Positions 8,993-18,610 of a DNA stretch of 64,000 bases are shown here, in pieces. This DNA comes from Polystyrenella longa (GTDB lineage: Bacteria > Planctomycetota > Planctomycetia > Planctomycetales > Planctomycetaceae), in assembly GCF_007750395.1 (NCBI RefSeq), contig NZ_CP036281.1, positions 3,991,001-4,055,000 on the forward strand, given 5' to 3'. A model generated the notes under the pieces. That model made no database searches, was not told where the DNA came from, and worked only from the letters and a program-made list of their open reading frames with translations. A program made the position numbers and the translations under genes. Position 1 is the first letter of the stretch; each line of letters opens with the position of its first letter.

Positions 8993-9985
8993 TTATTTCG
9001 CGTCATAACCTTCCGGATGCGCCTGGAACCAACTCCAGGCTGAAGCGATGATGTCGTCCAGTTCTTTGATTTCAGGAACCCAACCGAGTTCGTTTTTGAT
9101 TTTGTCTGCATTGCAGTACAGCGCGGGCGGGTCACCCGGGCGACGTTCATCCAGGATTACTGGGATTTCTCGACCGGTAACGCGACGGGCGGAATCGATG
9201 ACTTCTTTGACCGAATACCCTTTGCCGATCCCCAGGTTGTAAAATCGGCCTTCGCCCTGCTTCATCGTGTCGAGCGCCAGCAAGTGAGCACGGCAGAGGT
9301 CTTCGACGTGGACATAGTCGCGGATACAGCTACCGTCCGGAGTGGGGTAATCTGTACCAAAGACTTTGATGCTCTCCCGTTGTCCCATTGCTGTTTGTAA
9401 AACGAGCGGGATCAGGTGTGTTTCAGGCTGGTGATCTTCACCAACCTCACCCGACAGAGAACAACCGGCCACATTGAAATATCGCAGGGCGGTAAACGAG
9501 AAGTCAGAATCCTCTGCCAGTTTGTCCATTAAAAAACGTTCGACAAACAATTTCGACCAGCCGTATGGATTGATCGGCTCCTGATGTGTCGTCTCCAGAA
9601 TCGGCAGATCATCGGGTTCGCCGTAAGTAGCACAGGTGGAGCTGAATACGATCTTCTTGAGATCACACGCTTCCATCGCTTTCAACAACGACAATGTTCC
9701 TGCCGTATTATTTGTATAGTACCAGTAAGGATTCCCGACCGATTCGCCAACATATGCGAGTGCAGCAAAATGGATGACGGCGGAAATAGCATGTTTCTTA
9801 ATGATCTCTTCGAGCCTGGGCTGCTCGATCAAGTCGACTTCGTAGAAATCCACTTCGGGGGGAAGAGATTCCTTGTGGCCTCGAAACAGGTTGTCGACCA
9901 CAACGACTTTTTCTCCACGAGCGAGTAGTTGTCGTACTGCGTGGGAACCGATGTAACCGGCTCCCCCTGTAACCAGGATAGTCAT
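8993..9985 (-). CDS. galE: UDP-glucose 4-epimerase
   Basis: 330 residues from the ATG at 9985, which places the NAD-binding motif GGAGYIGS at residues 7-14 as in all GalE proteins; the frame extends upstream to 10123 but that part has no homologous look. Interconverts UDP-glucose and UDP-galactose (Leloir pathway; envelope sugar supply). Seen: the extended SDR pattern with Ser-Ser-Thr (SSTCATYG) and catalytic YxxxK as NPYGWSK, then LRYFNVAG and the RDYVHVEDL signature. Standalone gene, convergent with glgX across a shared terminator. Confidence 0.95.
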   Translation of the reverse strand: MTILVTGGAGYIGSHAVRQLLARGEKVVVVDNLFRGHKESLPPEVDFYEVDLIEQPRLEEIIKKHAISAVIHFAALAYVGESVGNPYWYYTNNTAGTLSLLKAMEACDLKKIVFSSTCATYGEPDDLPILETTHQEPINPYGWSKLFVERFLMDKLAEDSDFSFTALRYFNVAGCSLSGEVGEDHQPETHLIPLVLQTAMGQRESIKVFGTDYPTPDGSCIRDYVHVEDLCRAHLLALDTMKQGEGRFYNLGIGKGYSVKEVIDSARRVTGREIPVILDERRPGDPPALYCNADKIKNELGWVPEIKELDDIIASAWSWFQAHPEGYDAK

Positions 9986-10325
9986 ATGCTTACTTTCAGA
10001 AATAAGTTCAGGTGAGAGACTGTGCGTGGAGAGAATCCGTAGATTTCTTCTACAGCGGGTTTCTTTTAACGGAAGGGGACTTTGGAAAACAACCGGTACC
10101 GAAAGGATATCAGAGGAGTTCAAATTTTTTTCATAGAGGGTGCCTAGGGATTAAGCACCAAGTTCAATCTGCCAGCATCTTTCGGTCAATTGATCGCATT
10201 CACGGACTGTTAAATTCGATCTGGCTTGTCGAGGTGCTGGTCGGGATGATAACCTGCGTATTCGAATTTCGAAGGGCTGCTGAAATGACCGCCCTTGCTA
10301 CTATTATCTTCAAGGTACTGAACTG
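9986..10325. other. Divergent intergenic region galE/bioB
   Basis: 340 bases between divergent starts. No BirA-type operator or riboswitch-like fold could be picked out by eye. An open frame on the plus strand here lacks homology and coding bias. Confidence 0.45.
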
Positions 10326-11360
10326 ATGACCGTCTCCCCTTCAATTGCTTCCGCTTCTCGCTGGCACGAAATGGCTGGCCGGGTTCTGAACGGAGAACAA
10401 CTCAGCCGCGAGGAAGGTTTAGCCATCCTGCAGGCTCCGGACAACGAGCTCCTGAATCTACTGGCTGCTGCTTACGAAATCCGACAGCGACATTTTGGAA
10501 ATCAGGTACAGCTGTACTATTTGAAGAACGCCAAAAGTGGCCTCTGCCCGGAAGACTGCGGATATTGTTCCCAATCCAAAGTTTCTGACGCCGCGATCGA
10601 CAAATACGTTTTTCTCAACGAGGAAAAACTGATCGCCGGTGCTAAGCAGGCGGCGGAATCCCAGGCGAGGACATACTGCATTGTCGCCAGCGGACGTGGC
10701 CCCACCAACCGCGAAGTGACCCACGTCGCGAACGTCGTTCGCAAAATCAAAGACGAATACGGCCTTCACATCTGCTGCTGCCTCGGATTGCTCAAACCGG
10801 AACAAGCCCTGGAACTTAAAGAAGCAGGCGTCGACCGGATCAATCACAATCTGAACACAAGTCGCAGTCATTACGACGATATCTGCTCGACCCACACCTA
10901 TCAGGACCGGATCGACACTCTCAAAGTCAGTCGCGACGCCGGTTTAGAACTGTGCAGTGGCCTGATCATTGGTATGGGTGAATCACCGGAAGACCTCGTC
11001 GACGTTGCCTGCGAACTGCGGGAGCTCAAAGTCGAATCCCTCCCGGTTAACTTCCTGAACTCGATCGATGGCACTCCGCTGGAAGATCAACACGATCTTG
11101 ACCCCCGTTTTTGCCTCAAAGCACTCTGCCTGATCCGAATGATCAATCCCGCTACCGAAATCCGAGTGGCTGGTGGACGCGAAATTAACCTGCGTTCCAT
11201 GCAGGCGATGAGCCTCTACCCGGCGAATTCCATGTTTGTCAGCGACTACCTGACGACATCCGGACAAACGAAAGAGGAAGATTTCGCCATGGTCGAAGAT
11301 CTTGGCTTCGAAATCGTCCTGATGGGTCACGAACACCAGGAAGAGGCGACCGCGAATTAG
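10326..11360 (+). CDS. bioB: Biotin synthase
   Basis: 344 residues, usual length. A radical-SAM enzyme inserting sulfur into dethiobiotin, the last step of biotin synthesis. The radical-SAM cluster motif is CPEDCGYC with Cys74, Cys78 and Cys81. Other BioB hallmarks: YYLKNAKSGLC before it, NHNLNTS, CSGLIIGMGE, and NFLNSIDGTPL. The second cluster's ligands (Cys in GLHICCCLG, and Arg in IRVAGGRE) are present. Followed by a terminator, then pyruvate carboxylase and a biotin ligase: a functional biotin neighbourhood even though other bio genes are absent here. Confidence 0.97.
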   Translation: MTVSPSIASASRWHEMAGRVLNGEQLSREEGLAILQAPDNELLNLLAAAYEIRQRHFGNQVQLYYLKNAKSGLCPEDCGYCSQSKVSDAAIDKYVFLNEEKLIAGAKQAAESQARTYCIVASGRGPTNREVTHVANVVRKIKDEYGLHICCCLGLLKPEQALELKEAGVDRINHNLNTSRSHYDDICSTHTYQDRIDTLKVSRDAGLELCSGLIIGMGESPEDLVDVACELRELKVESLPVNFLNSIDGTPLEDQHDLDPRFCLKALCLIRMINPATEIRVAGGREINLRSMQAMSLYPANSMFVSDYLTTSGQTKEEDFAMVEDLGFEIVLMGHEHQEEATAN

Positions 11361-11694
11361 TCACTTTAGCGGCAAATCAGCCAGTCTTCCCTGCACATGA
11401 GTCTATTTCCGACGTGCATGGGACGAATCGATTCTGCGGAAAAGGGAGCGATTCCGCCGTTTTTTGACCTTGCACTCGCTCCAATGTCGCCAGTCAATTG
11501 CGACTGAACCCCGGATGATAGTATTCTGTGACCTGCGACCCGGTACGTACTTCGTCCGGAAAGTGAGTCACCGTCACTTTCTACATCGAGACAACTGATC
11601 GAACGACCACGGTGCGTCACTGAGACGAACCGGACATCGCTCGATCATGCTATCTTCATCAACTTCTAGCGAATGGAAGATTTTCTCTACCACA
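11361..11694. other. Intergenic region bioB/pyc
   Basis: 334 bases holding the bioB terminator (11436-11465) and presumably the pyc promoter. Nothing else recognised. Confidence 0.5.
11436..11465 (+). terminator. Intrinsic terminator after bioB
   Basis: GCGGAA (11436-11441) pairs with TTCCGC (11452-11457) around a 10-base loop, followed by CGTTTTTT. It separates bioB transcription from pyc. Confidence 0.75.
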
Positions 11695-14600
11695 ATGAAC
11701 GTTAAACCGATCAAAAAGCTGCTGGTTGCCAACCGAAGTGAAATTGCCATTCGTATCATGCGGACTGCTACCGAACTTGATATCAATACGGTGGGCATCT
11801 ACAGCTATGAAGATCGATTCGCTCTGCATCGATTTAAAGCGGATGAAGCGTATCAGGTCGGGAAAAAAGGGGAACCGATTCGGGCGTATCTCGATATTCC
11901 CGGGATCATCAAAGTCGCCAAAGCATGCAAAGTCGACGCGATTCACCCTGGTTACGGTTTCCTGTCAGAAAACCCTGAGTTCGCCAAAGCCTGTGAAGAA
12001 GCCGGTATCCTGTTTGTCGGACCGACGGTTGACACCCTGATTCGGCTCGGTGACAAAACCCAGGCCCGACTTATTGCAGAAAACGCCAAAGTCCCCGTCC
12101 TGGGTGGTTCCAGCGCCGCAATCAAGAGCGTCGAAGAGGGAATGAAAACCGCAGAAGACCTCGGTTATCCGATCATCCTGAAAGCGGCCCACGGTGGCGG
12201 TGGCCGGGGAATGCGTGTCGTTAAGAAAGCAGAAGAATTCAAAGAAAACTTTGAATCAGCCCAAAGCGAATCGCTGTCCGCATTTGGCAGCCCCGATATC
12301 TTCGTTGAAAAATTCATCACGGCCGCCCGGCACATTGAAGTTCAATTATTAGGTGACCATCACGGCAACCTGGTCCATCTGTACGAGCGAGATTGCTCCG
12401 TACAACGTCGGCATCAGAAGGTCGTCGAAATCGCGCCCGCTCCGAACTTGAAAACTGAAGTTCGCGAAGCCCTTTGCCAGGCAGCACTCAAAATCGGCGA
12501 ACAGGTTTCTTACAAATGTGCCGGTACTGTTGAATTCCTCGTTGATGCCGACACGAACAAATTCTACTTCATCGAAGTGAATCCACGTATCCAGGTCGAA
12601 CATACCGTTACTGAAGAAGTAACGGGGACGGACATCGTCAAAACCCAGATCCTCGTGACTCAAGGTTATCCACTTGCCGATCCGGAAATCGACCTTGGCG
12701 ATCAGTCGCAGATCAGAACCATGGGATTTGCACTTCAATGTCGACTGACGACTGAGGATCCTGAAAACGGATTCATGCCCGACTATGGCCGTCTCGTCCA
12801 TTATCGAGCCGCAAATGGTATGGGAGTCCGGCTCGATGCAGGTAGTGCCTTCAGTGGCGCTGTAGTTGCTCCTTATTACGACTCGATGCTGGTGAAAGTC
12901 ACTGCCCGAGGAAAACGGTTCGTCGATGCCATTCGCAAGATGGATCGAGCATTACGCGAGTTCCGAATCCGTGGTGTGAAGACCAACATTCCCTTCCTGA
13001 TGAAATTGATGCATCACCCCACTTTCGTCGAGGGTTTATGCACAACCAGGTTCATCGATCAAACCCCGGAACTGCTCGTCTTCAAACCGCGTAAAGACCG
13101 GGCAACCAAATTATTGACTTATCTCGCCGAGGTAATCATTAACGAAAATGCATTGGTCAAAGGTCGGCCAAAAGCGTTAAGAAATGAACCAGCTCCGACT
13201 CCAGAAGTTGATATCACAGCCCCTCTTCCTAAAGGAACACGCGACGTCTTCCTGGAGCTGGGTCCCGAGAAATTCAGCCAGTGGATTCTGGATCAGAAAC
13301 GTCTGCTGATCACCGACACCACGATGCGAGATGCACACCAATCACTACTGGCGACACGAGTTCGTACCTACGACCTCAACCAGATCGCGAGCGCTTACGC
13401 TTATAACTGCCCGAATTTCTTCTCTCTCGAAATGTGGGGCGGTGCCACGTTCGATACCACGATGCGATTCCTTAAAGAATCTCCTTGGGATCGATTGACC
13501 GAACTGCGCGATAAAGTTCCAAACATCCTGTTCCAGATGCTGCTGCGAGCATCGAATGCTGTGGGATACACAAACTACCCGGACAATGTCGTTCAACTGT
13601 TTGTGAAAGAAGCCGCCTCTGCGGGAATTGATGTCTTCCGTGTTTTCGATGCCCTGAACTGGGTACCGAACATGAAAGTCGCCATGGAAGCAGTTCGCGA
13701 TTCGGGTGCTATCTGCGAAGCTTCCATCTGTTACACCGGTGACATTCTCGATCCAAAGCGAACTAAATACGATCTCAAGTATTACGTTAAATTGGCTCGC
13801 GAACTGGAAAATATGGGTGCCAACATCCTGGCGATTAAGGATATGGCCGGCCTCTGTAAACCTGACGCCGTCGAGATTCTCGTCAAAACGTTGAAGCAGG
13901 AAGTCGGAATTCCGATTCACTTCCACACGCACGACACCGCCGGCATTCAGGCCGCGTCCATTTTACGTGCAACAGAGGCAAACCTGGACATTGCCGATGC
14001 GGCGATGGCTCCCCTTTCCGGTGGAACGTCGCAGGTCAACCTGAACACGCTATGTGAATCACTCCGGTTCCACGATCGCAACACAGAACTTCAGACCGAA
14101 GCGATTGACGAAATCGCGGATTACTGGCGTTCCGCACGCGAGTTTTATTCTCCCTTCGAAAGCGCTGTCCTTCCCGCGACAGCCGACCTATACGACCACG
14201 AAATGCCCGGCGGCCAGTACACCAACCTGTACCAGCAAGCCCGGGCACTGGGACTTGCTGATCAATGGGCGAAAGTCTGCCGAGTATACGCCGGCGTTAA
14301 CCGTCTCTTCGGAGATATCGTGAAGGTCACTCCCACCTCCAAAGCGGTTGGGGACATGGCCCTCTTCATGGTTGCCAATAACATCACCAATGACGATGTC
14401 CTGAATGGTGAGAAAGAACTTTCCTACCCGCAATCGGTCATCGACTTGATCGGTGGTGGTATGGGACAACCTCCGGGAGGTTTCCCCAAGGATGTGATGA
14501 AACGAATCCTCAAAGGAGAGGAAGGTTTCACAGGCCGTCCAGGAGAAACGTTGGAACCAGCTGACTTCGGTAAAGCGGCCGAAGAAGTCGAGAAATTTCT

Positions 14601-15147
14601 CGACCGCAAACCAACCGATCGCGAAATCGTCACCTACATTCTGTATCCGAAAGTTTACGAAGAATTCGTCCAGCACCAGAAGAAATATTCGAACACGAGC
14701 CAGTTGCCAACACCTGTCTTCTTCTATGGCTTGGAATCGAACGATGAGTTCTCTGTCGATATCGATCCAGGTAAGACGTTGATTATCAACTTCATCTCGA
14801 TTGGAGAACCTCACGCCGACGGAAGCCGGTCGGTCTTCTTCGAGTTGAACGGTCAACCCCGTGCCGTTTCTGTTCTTGACCTCTCCCTTGAACCGGAGAC
14901 GAAAAAGGCGGCCAAAGCCGATCCCTCCAACCCGGAACACGTTGGCGCAGCAATGCCAGGCATGGTGGTCAACATCCCCGTCAAGGAAGGGGATTGGGTC
15001 GAAAAAGGAGACAAACTGCTCAGTCTCGAAGCGATGAAAATGGAAACCAATACCACCGCCGATAAGGATGGCCGCGTCAAAGCGATCTTCGTCAAAACAG
15101 GTAGCCAGGTAGATACAGGCGACCTGTTGATGGAAATCGAGTTTTAA
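11695..15147 (+). CDS. pyc: Pyruvate carboxylase (single-chain)
   Basis: 1150 residues from the ATG at 11695 (MNVKPIKKLLVANRSEIAIR); the frame is open from 11647, but this start matches the family. Makes oxaloacetate from pyruvate, bicarbonate and ATP, an anaplerotic reaction. Domains in order: biotin carboxylase (1-455; Gly-rich ATP loop KAAHGGGGRGM near 162, RDCSVQRRHQK), carboxyltransferase (about 530-830; DTTMRDAHQS from 541, FHTHDTAG), allosteric/linker region, and a C-terminal biotinyl domain with EAMKMET, target Lys about 1115. Full length for the alpha4 type. The biotin ligase gene follows by 68 bases on the same strand. Confidence 0.97.
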   Translation: MNVKPIKKLLVANRSEIAIRIMRTATELDINTVGIYSYEDRFALHRFKADEAYQVGKKGEPIRAYLDIPGIIKVAKACKVDAIHPGYGFLSENPEFAKACEEAGILFVGPTVDTLIRLGDKTQARLIAENAKVPVLGGSSAAIKSVEEGMKTAEDLGYPIILKAAHGGGGRGMRVVKKAEEFKENFESAQSESLSAFGSPDIFVEKFITAARHIEVQLLGDHHGNLVHLYERDCSVQRRHQKVVEIAPAPNLKTEVREALCQAALKIGEQVSYKCAGTVEFLVDADTNKFYFIEVNPRIQVEHTVTEEVTGTDIVKTQILVTQGYPLADPEIDLGDQSQIRTMGFALQCRLTTEDPENGFMPDYGRLVHYRAANGMGVRLDAGSAFSGAVVAPYYDSMLVKVTARGKRFVDAIRKMDRALREFRIRGVKTNIPFLMKLMHHPTFVEGLCTTRFIDQTPELLVFKPRKDRATKLLTYLAEVIINENALVKGRPKALRNEPAPTPEVDITAPLPKGTRDVFLELGPEKFSQWILDQKRLLITDTTMRDAHQSLLATRVRTYDLNQIASAYAYNCPNFFSLEMWGGATFDTTMRFLKESPWDRLTELRDKVPNILFQMLLRASNAVGYTNYPDNVVQLFVKEAASAGIDVFRVFDALNWVPNMKVAMEAVRDSGAICEASICYTGDILDPKRTKYDLKYYVKLARELENMGANILAIKDMAGLCKPDAVEILVKTLKQEVGIPIHFHTHDTAGIQAASILRATEANLDIADAAMAPLSGGTSQVNLNTLCESLRFHDRNTELQTEAIDEIADYWRSAREFYSPFESAVLPATADLYDHEMPGGQYTNLYQQARALGLADQWAKVCRVYAGVNRLFGDIVKVTPTSKAVGDMALFMVANNITNDDVLNGEKELSYPQSVIDLIGGGMGQPPGGFPKDVMKRILKGEEGFTGRPGETLEPADFGKAAEEVEKFLDRKPTDREIVTYILYPKVYEEFVQHQKKYSNTSQLPTPVFFYGLESNDEFSVDIDPGKTLIINFISIGEPHADGSRSVFFELNGQPRAVSVLDLSLEPETKKAAKADPSNPEHVGAAMPGMVVNIPVKEGDWVEKGDKLLSLEAMKMETNTTADKDGRVKAIFVKTGSQVDTGDLLMEIEF

Positions 15148-15215
15148 CGACGTCGGCTTTCAGCTGATGATCGCCTCCCTATAGACAACTTGCATTTGAA
15201 GAAGGTGAGACCGGC

Positions 15216-16013
15216 ATGGGTTCACTCGTCCCCGATCTCAATTCCTTCTCCGCTCTCTGCCTGAATCAGATCCAACGGGAGACGTTTATTAACGATGTCG
15301 ATTTCCATCAGGAGATCGAGTCGACGAACACACAGGCTGCTCTACTTTGCAAACAGAAATCGACGGAACCTCCGACCCTCATTCTGACCGAACGACAAAC
15401 CAAAGGTCGCGGGCGAGGTCGAAATCAGTGGTGGGCACAAGCAGGCTGTTTGACCTTCTCCGTGATTGTGGATGCTTCCAATTTCACTCGGCCAGAACAC
15501 CTACCTTTGATCTCTCTTTCCACGGGCTGGGCGATTGCCGATTTACTCGAAGACTACTCCCCCACCCAGGTCGTTCAGCTGAAGTGGCCGAACGATGTTT
15601 ATATGGGTACCCGCAAAATCTGCGGGATTCTCACGGAAATGCCTTCACCCGACCGCGTCATCGTCGGCATAGGCCTCAATGTGAATAACTCGTTCCACAC
15701 GGCCCCCGATCAATTGAAAGAGCGGGCAACTTCACTGTTTGATCAAGTCGGTGACGAGTATCCCCTGACGACGATTCTGATCGATCTACTTAAGCAGCTG
15801 GAACAGACCTGGACTCGTCTGGCTCATAACGACCTTTCTTTCATCGAACGGTGGTCCCACCGCTGCCTGCTCACGGGTCGCACCATCACCCATGAAATGG
15901 GCGACCAACAGACAATCGGTCTCTGCCAGGGCATCGACAAGTCAGGTGCCCTACTCCTCAGAACGGAACACAAAGTCGAACGATTAATCGGCGGAACAAT
16001 CGTGGCATTTTGA
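15216..16013 (+). CDS. birA: Biotin--[acetyl-CoA-carboxylase] ligase
   Basis: 265 residues with AGGTGA before the ATG. Activates biotin to biotinyl-AMP and transfers it to the lysine of carrier domains, such as that of the pyruvate carboxylase just upstream. Seen: ESTNTQA (residues 29-35), the biotin-binding GRGRGRNQWW near 64-73, LKWPNDVYMGTRKICGIL (about 124-141) and GIGLNVNN. There is no N-terminal winged helix, so it is a catalytic-only (group I) ligase and probably not a repressor. The last 45 residues form the small SH3-like C-terminal domain. Confidence 0.93.
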   Translation: MGSLVPDLNSFSALCLNQIQRETFINDVDFHQEIESTNTQAALLCKQKSTEPPTLILTERQTKGRGRGRNQWWAQAGCLTFSVIVDASNFTRPEHLPLISLSTGWAIADLLEDYSPTQVVQLKWPNDVYMGTRKICGILTEMPSPDRVIVGIGLNVNNSFHTAPDQLKERATSLFDQVGDEYPLTTILIDLLKQLEQTWTRLAHNDLSFIERWSHRCLLTGRTITHEMGDQQTIGLCQGIDKSGALLLRTEHKVERLIGGTIVAF

Positions 16014-16032
16014 TACTTTGTGTCAGCCAATT

Positions 16033-16716
16033 CTACTTCATATCGTATACGTCAACATGAAGTTCACTGCGAACCTCGCTTGCCGTTTGGAGCTTCTCAC
16101 TGCGTTCGAACAGTTCAATGTGACGCAGATAATGCTGATACATTTCTTCCGAAATAACAATTATGCGGCCGTCGTTGCCTCCCATGTGTGCGAAGACGCG
16201 TTCGCTGGAGCCAACCTCTTCGAACATGGAATTGAGTACTTCCAACAACCGCATCAACGCCACAGTCCAAATGTCGGCTCCATCTGGATGGTAGATGGAT
16301 TGCTCGACATATTGTTGGGTATAGATCAGATGCCGGTTACCGTTGATCTCAACGGTATAGCGATCTTCGTCGAAATGATCGGCAATCAAGTCAACGCAGA
16401 TGTTTTCTGCTTTTAAGACAGGAACCATCAAGCGAATACACTCTCCGATTGCACCTTCCGCCAAGGCTTCATTATCTGCGGGATAACTACGACGATCCAT
16501 CCCAACACAATCATCATCCCAATCAGTGATGATTGCTCCAGCTTTTACAGAAGAAATCAACTGCTCTTTGATCGTCGAGTGGTATTCACCCTGAGCATAT
16601 TTGAGGTAACCTAGCGACAAAAGTTCTTCGACAAAGTCCACTACGTCTTCTGGAGAATTCTGTTTAGAGTCCGTGATGAAGCGTTCGAACAACTTTCTGA
16701 AGTGATGAAACACCAT
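16033..16716 (-). CDS. Conserved-looking protein of unknown function
   Basis: 227 residues, not recognised. ATG at 16716 with only a weak ribosome-binding site. No signal peptide or membrane segment, so cytoplasmic. Features: a helical N-terminus (1-60), an acidic TDWDDDCVGMDRR stretch near residue 83, beta-rich middle (VEINGNRHLIYTQ), GADIWTVALMRLLEVLN, and an IIVISEEMYQHYL segment. The even composition and codon use like its neighbours argue for a real gene. It lies between birA and pepA, same strand as pepA and 50 bases after it, so the two may be cotranscribed. Confidence 0.8.
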   Translation of the reverse strand: MVFHHFRKLFERFITDSKQNSPEDVVDFVEELLSLGYLKYAQGEYHSTIKEQLISSVKAGAIITDWDDDCVGMDRRSYPADNEALAEGAIGECIRLMVPVLKAENICVDLIADHFDEDRYTVEINGNRHLIYTQQYVEQSIYHPDGADIWTVALMRLLEVLNSMFEEVGSSERVFAHMGGNDGRIIVISEEMYQHYLRHIELFERSEKLQTASEVRSELHVDVYDMK

Positions 16717-16766
16717 AATAAAAAACTCTCGCTTTTCACCAGAACTAAAACCTAGTCAAGTTCCTA

Positions 16767-18248
16767 TCAACCCTTAAAGTTCCTCGCGACTTCCACCAAA
16801 GTTCGCAGCATGGCTCCTGTCGCTCCGCCGTCGCGTTCCGGTTTTTCCGAGTCCATGAAGGCGGGGCCGGCGATGTCGAGGTGGACCCACGGTTTATCGT
16901 CGACGAAGTGTTCCAGGAATTTCGCAGCGGTAATCGAACCACCCCAACGGGGACCAATGTTTTTGAGTTCCGAAACTTCACTTTTCAGTTGGTCAGCGAA
17001 GTAATCGTGCATCGGCATTTCCCAGACAAGTTCGTTGGTTATCTCGGCCGCTTCTTTCACGGAGTTCGCCCATTCCGAATTATTAGAGAACAACCCGGTA
17101 ATATCGGTTCCCAGAGCGACGAGACAAGCCCCTGTGAGTGTTGCCAGGTCGATCATCTTGGCGGCGCCCTGGTCGGCCGCATAATTCAGGACGTCGGCCA
17201 GCACTAATCGACCTTCGGCGTCGGTATTAAGCACTTCGATGGTTAAGCCGTTTCGAGCGGTGAGGATATCTCCCAGTTTATAACAGGAGCCGCTCACCAT
17301 GTTTTCGACGAGACCCATGTAACCGGTGACATTTACTGGAAGTTTTAAATGGGAAATGGCCATCATCGTGCCGAGTACCGTACCGGCACCAGCCATGTCC
17401 ATCTTCATCTCTTTCATACCGTCGCTCGGTTTCAAAGATAGCCCGCCACTGTCAAAAGTGACCCCTTTACCCACAAGTGCGAGCACGGGATCATCCGCTC
17501 CTGCACCGCGGTATTCAATCACGACCAGGCGAGCTGGGTTGTCACTTCCGGTACCAACGGCCAGCATCGATCCCATCCGTTCCTCGGCGAGTTGATCTTC
17601 ATCGAGAATGGTACAGGTCAAATCATGATCCGCACAAAGTTCGTCCGCAAGTTCTGCGAAGGAAATCGGGTAGATTGCATTCGGCGGTGAATTCACTACG
17701 TCGCGCGTAATGTTGATCGCCGCACCGAGAATCGTGCCCCGCTCCGCAGCGTCAGCCAGATCCATGTTCTCATTTAAGATCGTCAGTGATTCGAGCGGAT
17801 GACGTTTTGGTTTTTCACGATAAAGGTCTTGCCCGCGCGTTCCGACTTCGATCGCTTCGCCAATGATTTCACTGGCGTACTCGGGACAAAATGAACCAAT
17901 CAGGTCCTGTTCGAGAATGATCGCCAGGTTTTGGTCTTCTTTCCGTGACAGGGAACGAATGAGGGTTCGCATCGCTTTTCGAAAGATATCACCATTCAAT
18001 TTTTCTGCGGGCCCCAACCCCAATAAACATAGGCGAGTCGCTTTCACCCCGGCTGGATCGGGTACCTGAAACATCTCAGCAACTTTGCCTGAGAAATCTT
18101 CGCGGTCACAGACCCGGACAACCAATCCGGAAGTCAGTTCGTTCAGCTTCGTGAGAGAGGCCGCTGACAGATTTTCTTCCACGGTGGGAACAATCAACCA
18201 ATCCGCGTCTACATCCTGCCAGGGGGTCGCCGAAATTTGTACAGACAT
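16767..18248 (-). CDS. pepA: Leucyl aminopeptidase (M17)
   Basis: 493 residues, full length. A cytoplasmic hexameric metallopeptidase removing N-terminal residues from peptides. AAAGGA precedes the ATG at 18248. The C-terminal catalytic domain (about 190-490) has VGKGVTFDSGGLSLKP (metal and catalytic Lys), MKMDMAGA, the family signature NTDAEGRL near residue 338, and ATLTGAC. The N-terminal macro-like domain (1-165) is present. Divergent from the FHA gene. Confidence 0.96.
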   Translation of the reverse strand: MSVQISATPWQDVDADWLIVPTVEENLSAASLTKLNELTSGLVVRVCDREDFSGKVAEMFQVPDPAGVKATRLCLLGLGPAEKLNGDIFRKAMRTLIRSLSRKEDQNLAIILEQDLIGSFCPEYASEIIGEAIEVGTRGQDLYREKPKRHPLESLTILNENMDLADAAERGTILGAAINITRDVVNSPPNAIYPISFAELADELCADHDLTCTILDEDQLAEERMGSMLAVGTGSDNPARLVVIEYRGAGADDPVLALVGKGVTFDSGGLSLKPSDGMKEMKMDMAGAGTVLGTMMAISHLKLPVNVTGYMGLVENMVSGSCYKLGDILTARNGLTIEVLNTDAEGRLVLADVLNYAADQGAAKMIDLATLTGACLVALGTDITGLFSNNSEWANSVKEAAEITNELVWEMPMHDYFADQLKSEVSELKNIGPRWGGSITAAKFLEHFVDDKPWVHLDIAGPAFMDSEKPERDGGATGAMLRTLVEVARNFKG

Positions 18249-18610
18249 TCAAAAAATCCTTTCAGAGGGCACGTCGGTGAGTTCTCCGTATTAACAAATC
18301 GGACCTATTTTCTGCAATCCGGAAGCCCGTTCCTGCCCCTGTCGTTTCTAAAACTCACCTGTCCGAGACATATTCTCTGATTTTCCCATAATGTCCCTTC
18401 CACTCCTGTTTCCCGACCGTTTTTGACAAGATCGTTCCCAAACCTCTTTAACCAATGGAAATATACGGGGTAGGAACTGGCAGGTTCATCCGTTAAAATA
18501 CGGAAAACCGAGAAAAAACCCGCAGGACGCGACGATAGAGGGGGAACCTCGACGTATAATTTACTGGGGCCAAAGTCTGATTCAGTGACTCGGTCAAGAA
18601 TGAAGGTTTT
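18249..18610. other. Divergent intergenic region pepA/FHA
   Basis: 362 bases between divergent starts. No RNA, repeat or clear promoter identified by eye. Confidence 0.45.

Noticed and set aside
10012-10326. 104-residue open frame upstream of bioB
   Set aside because: Ends directly at the bioB start, with no homology, ribosome-binding site or coding bias.
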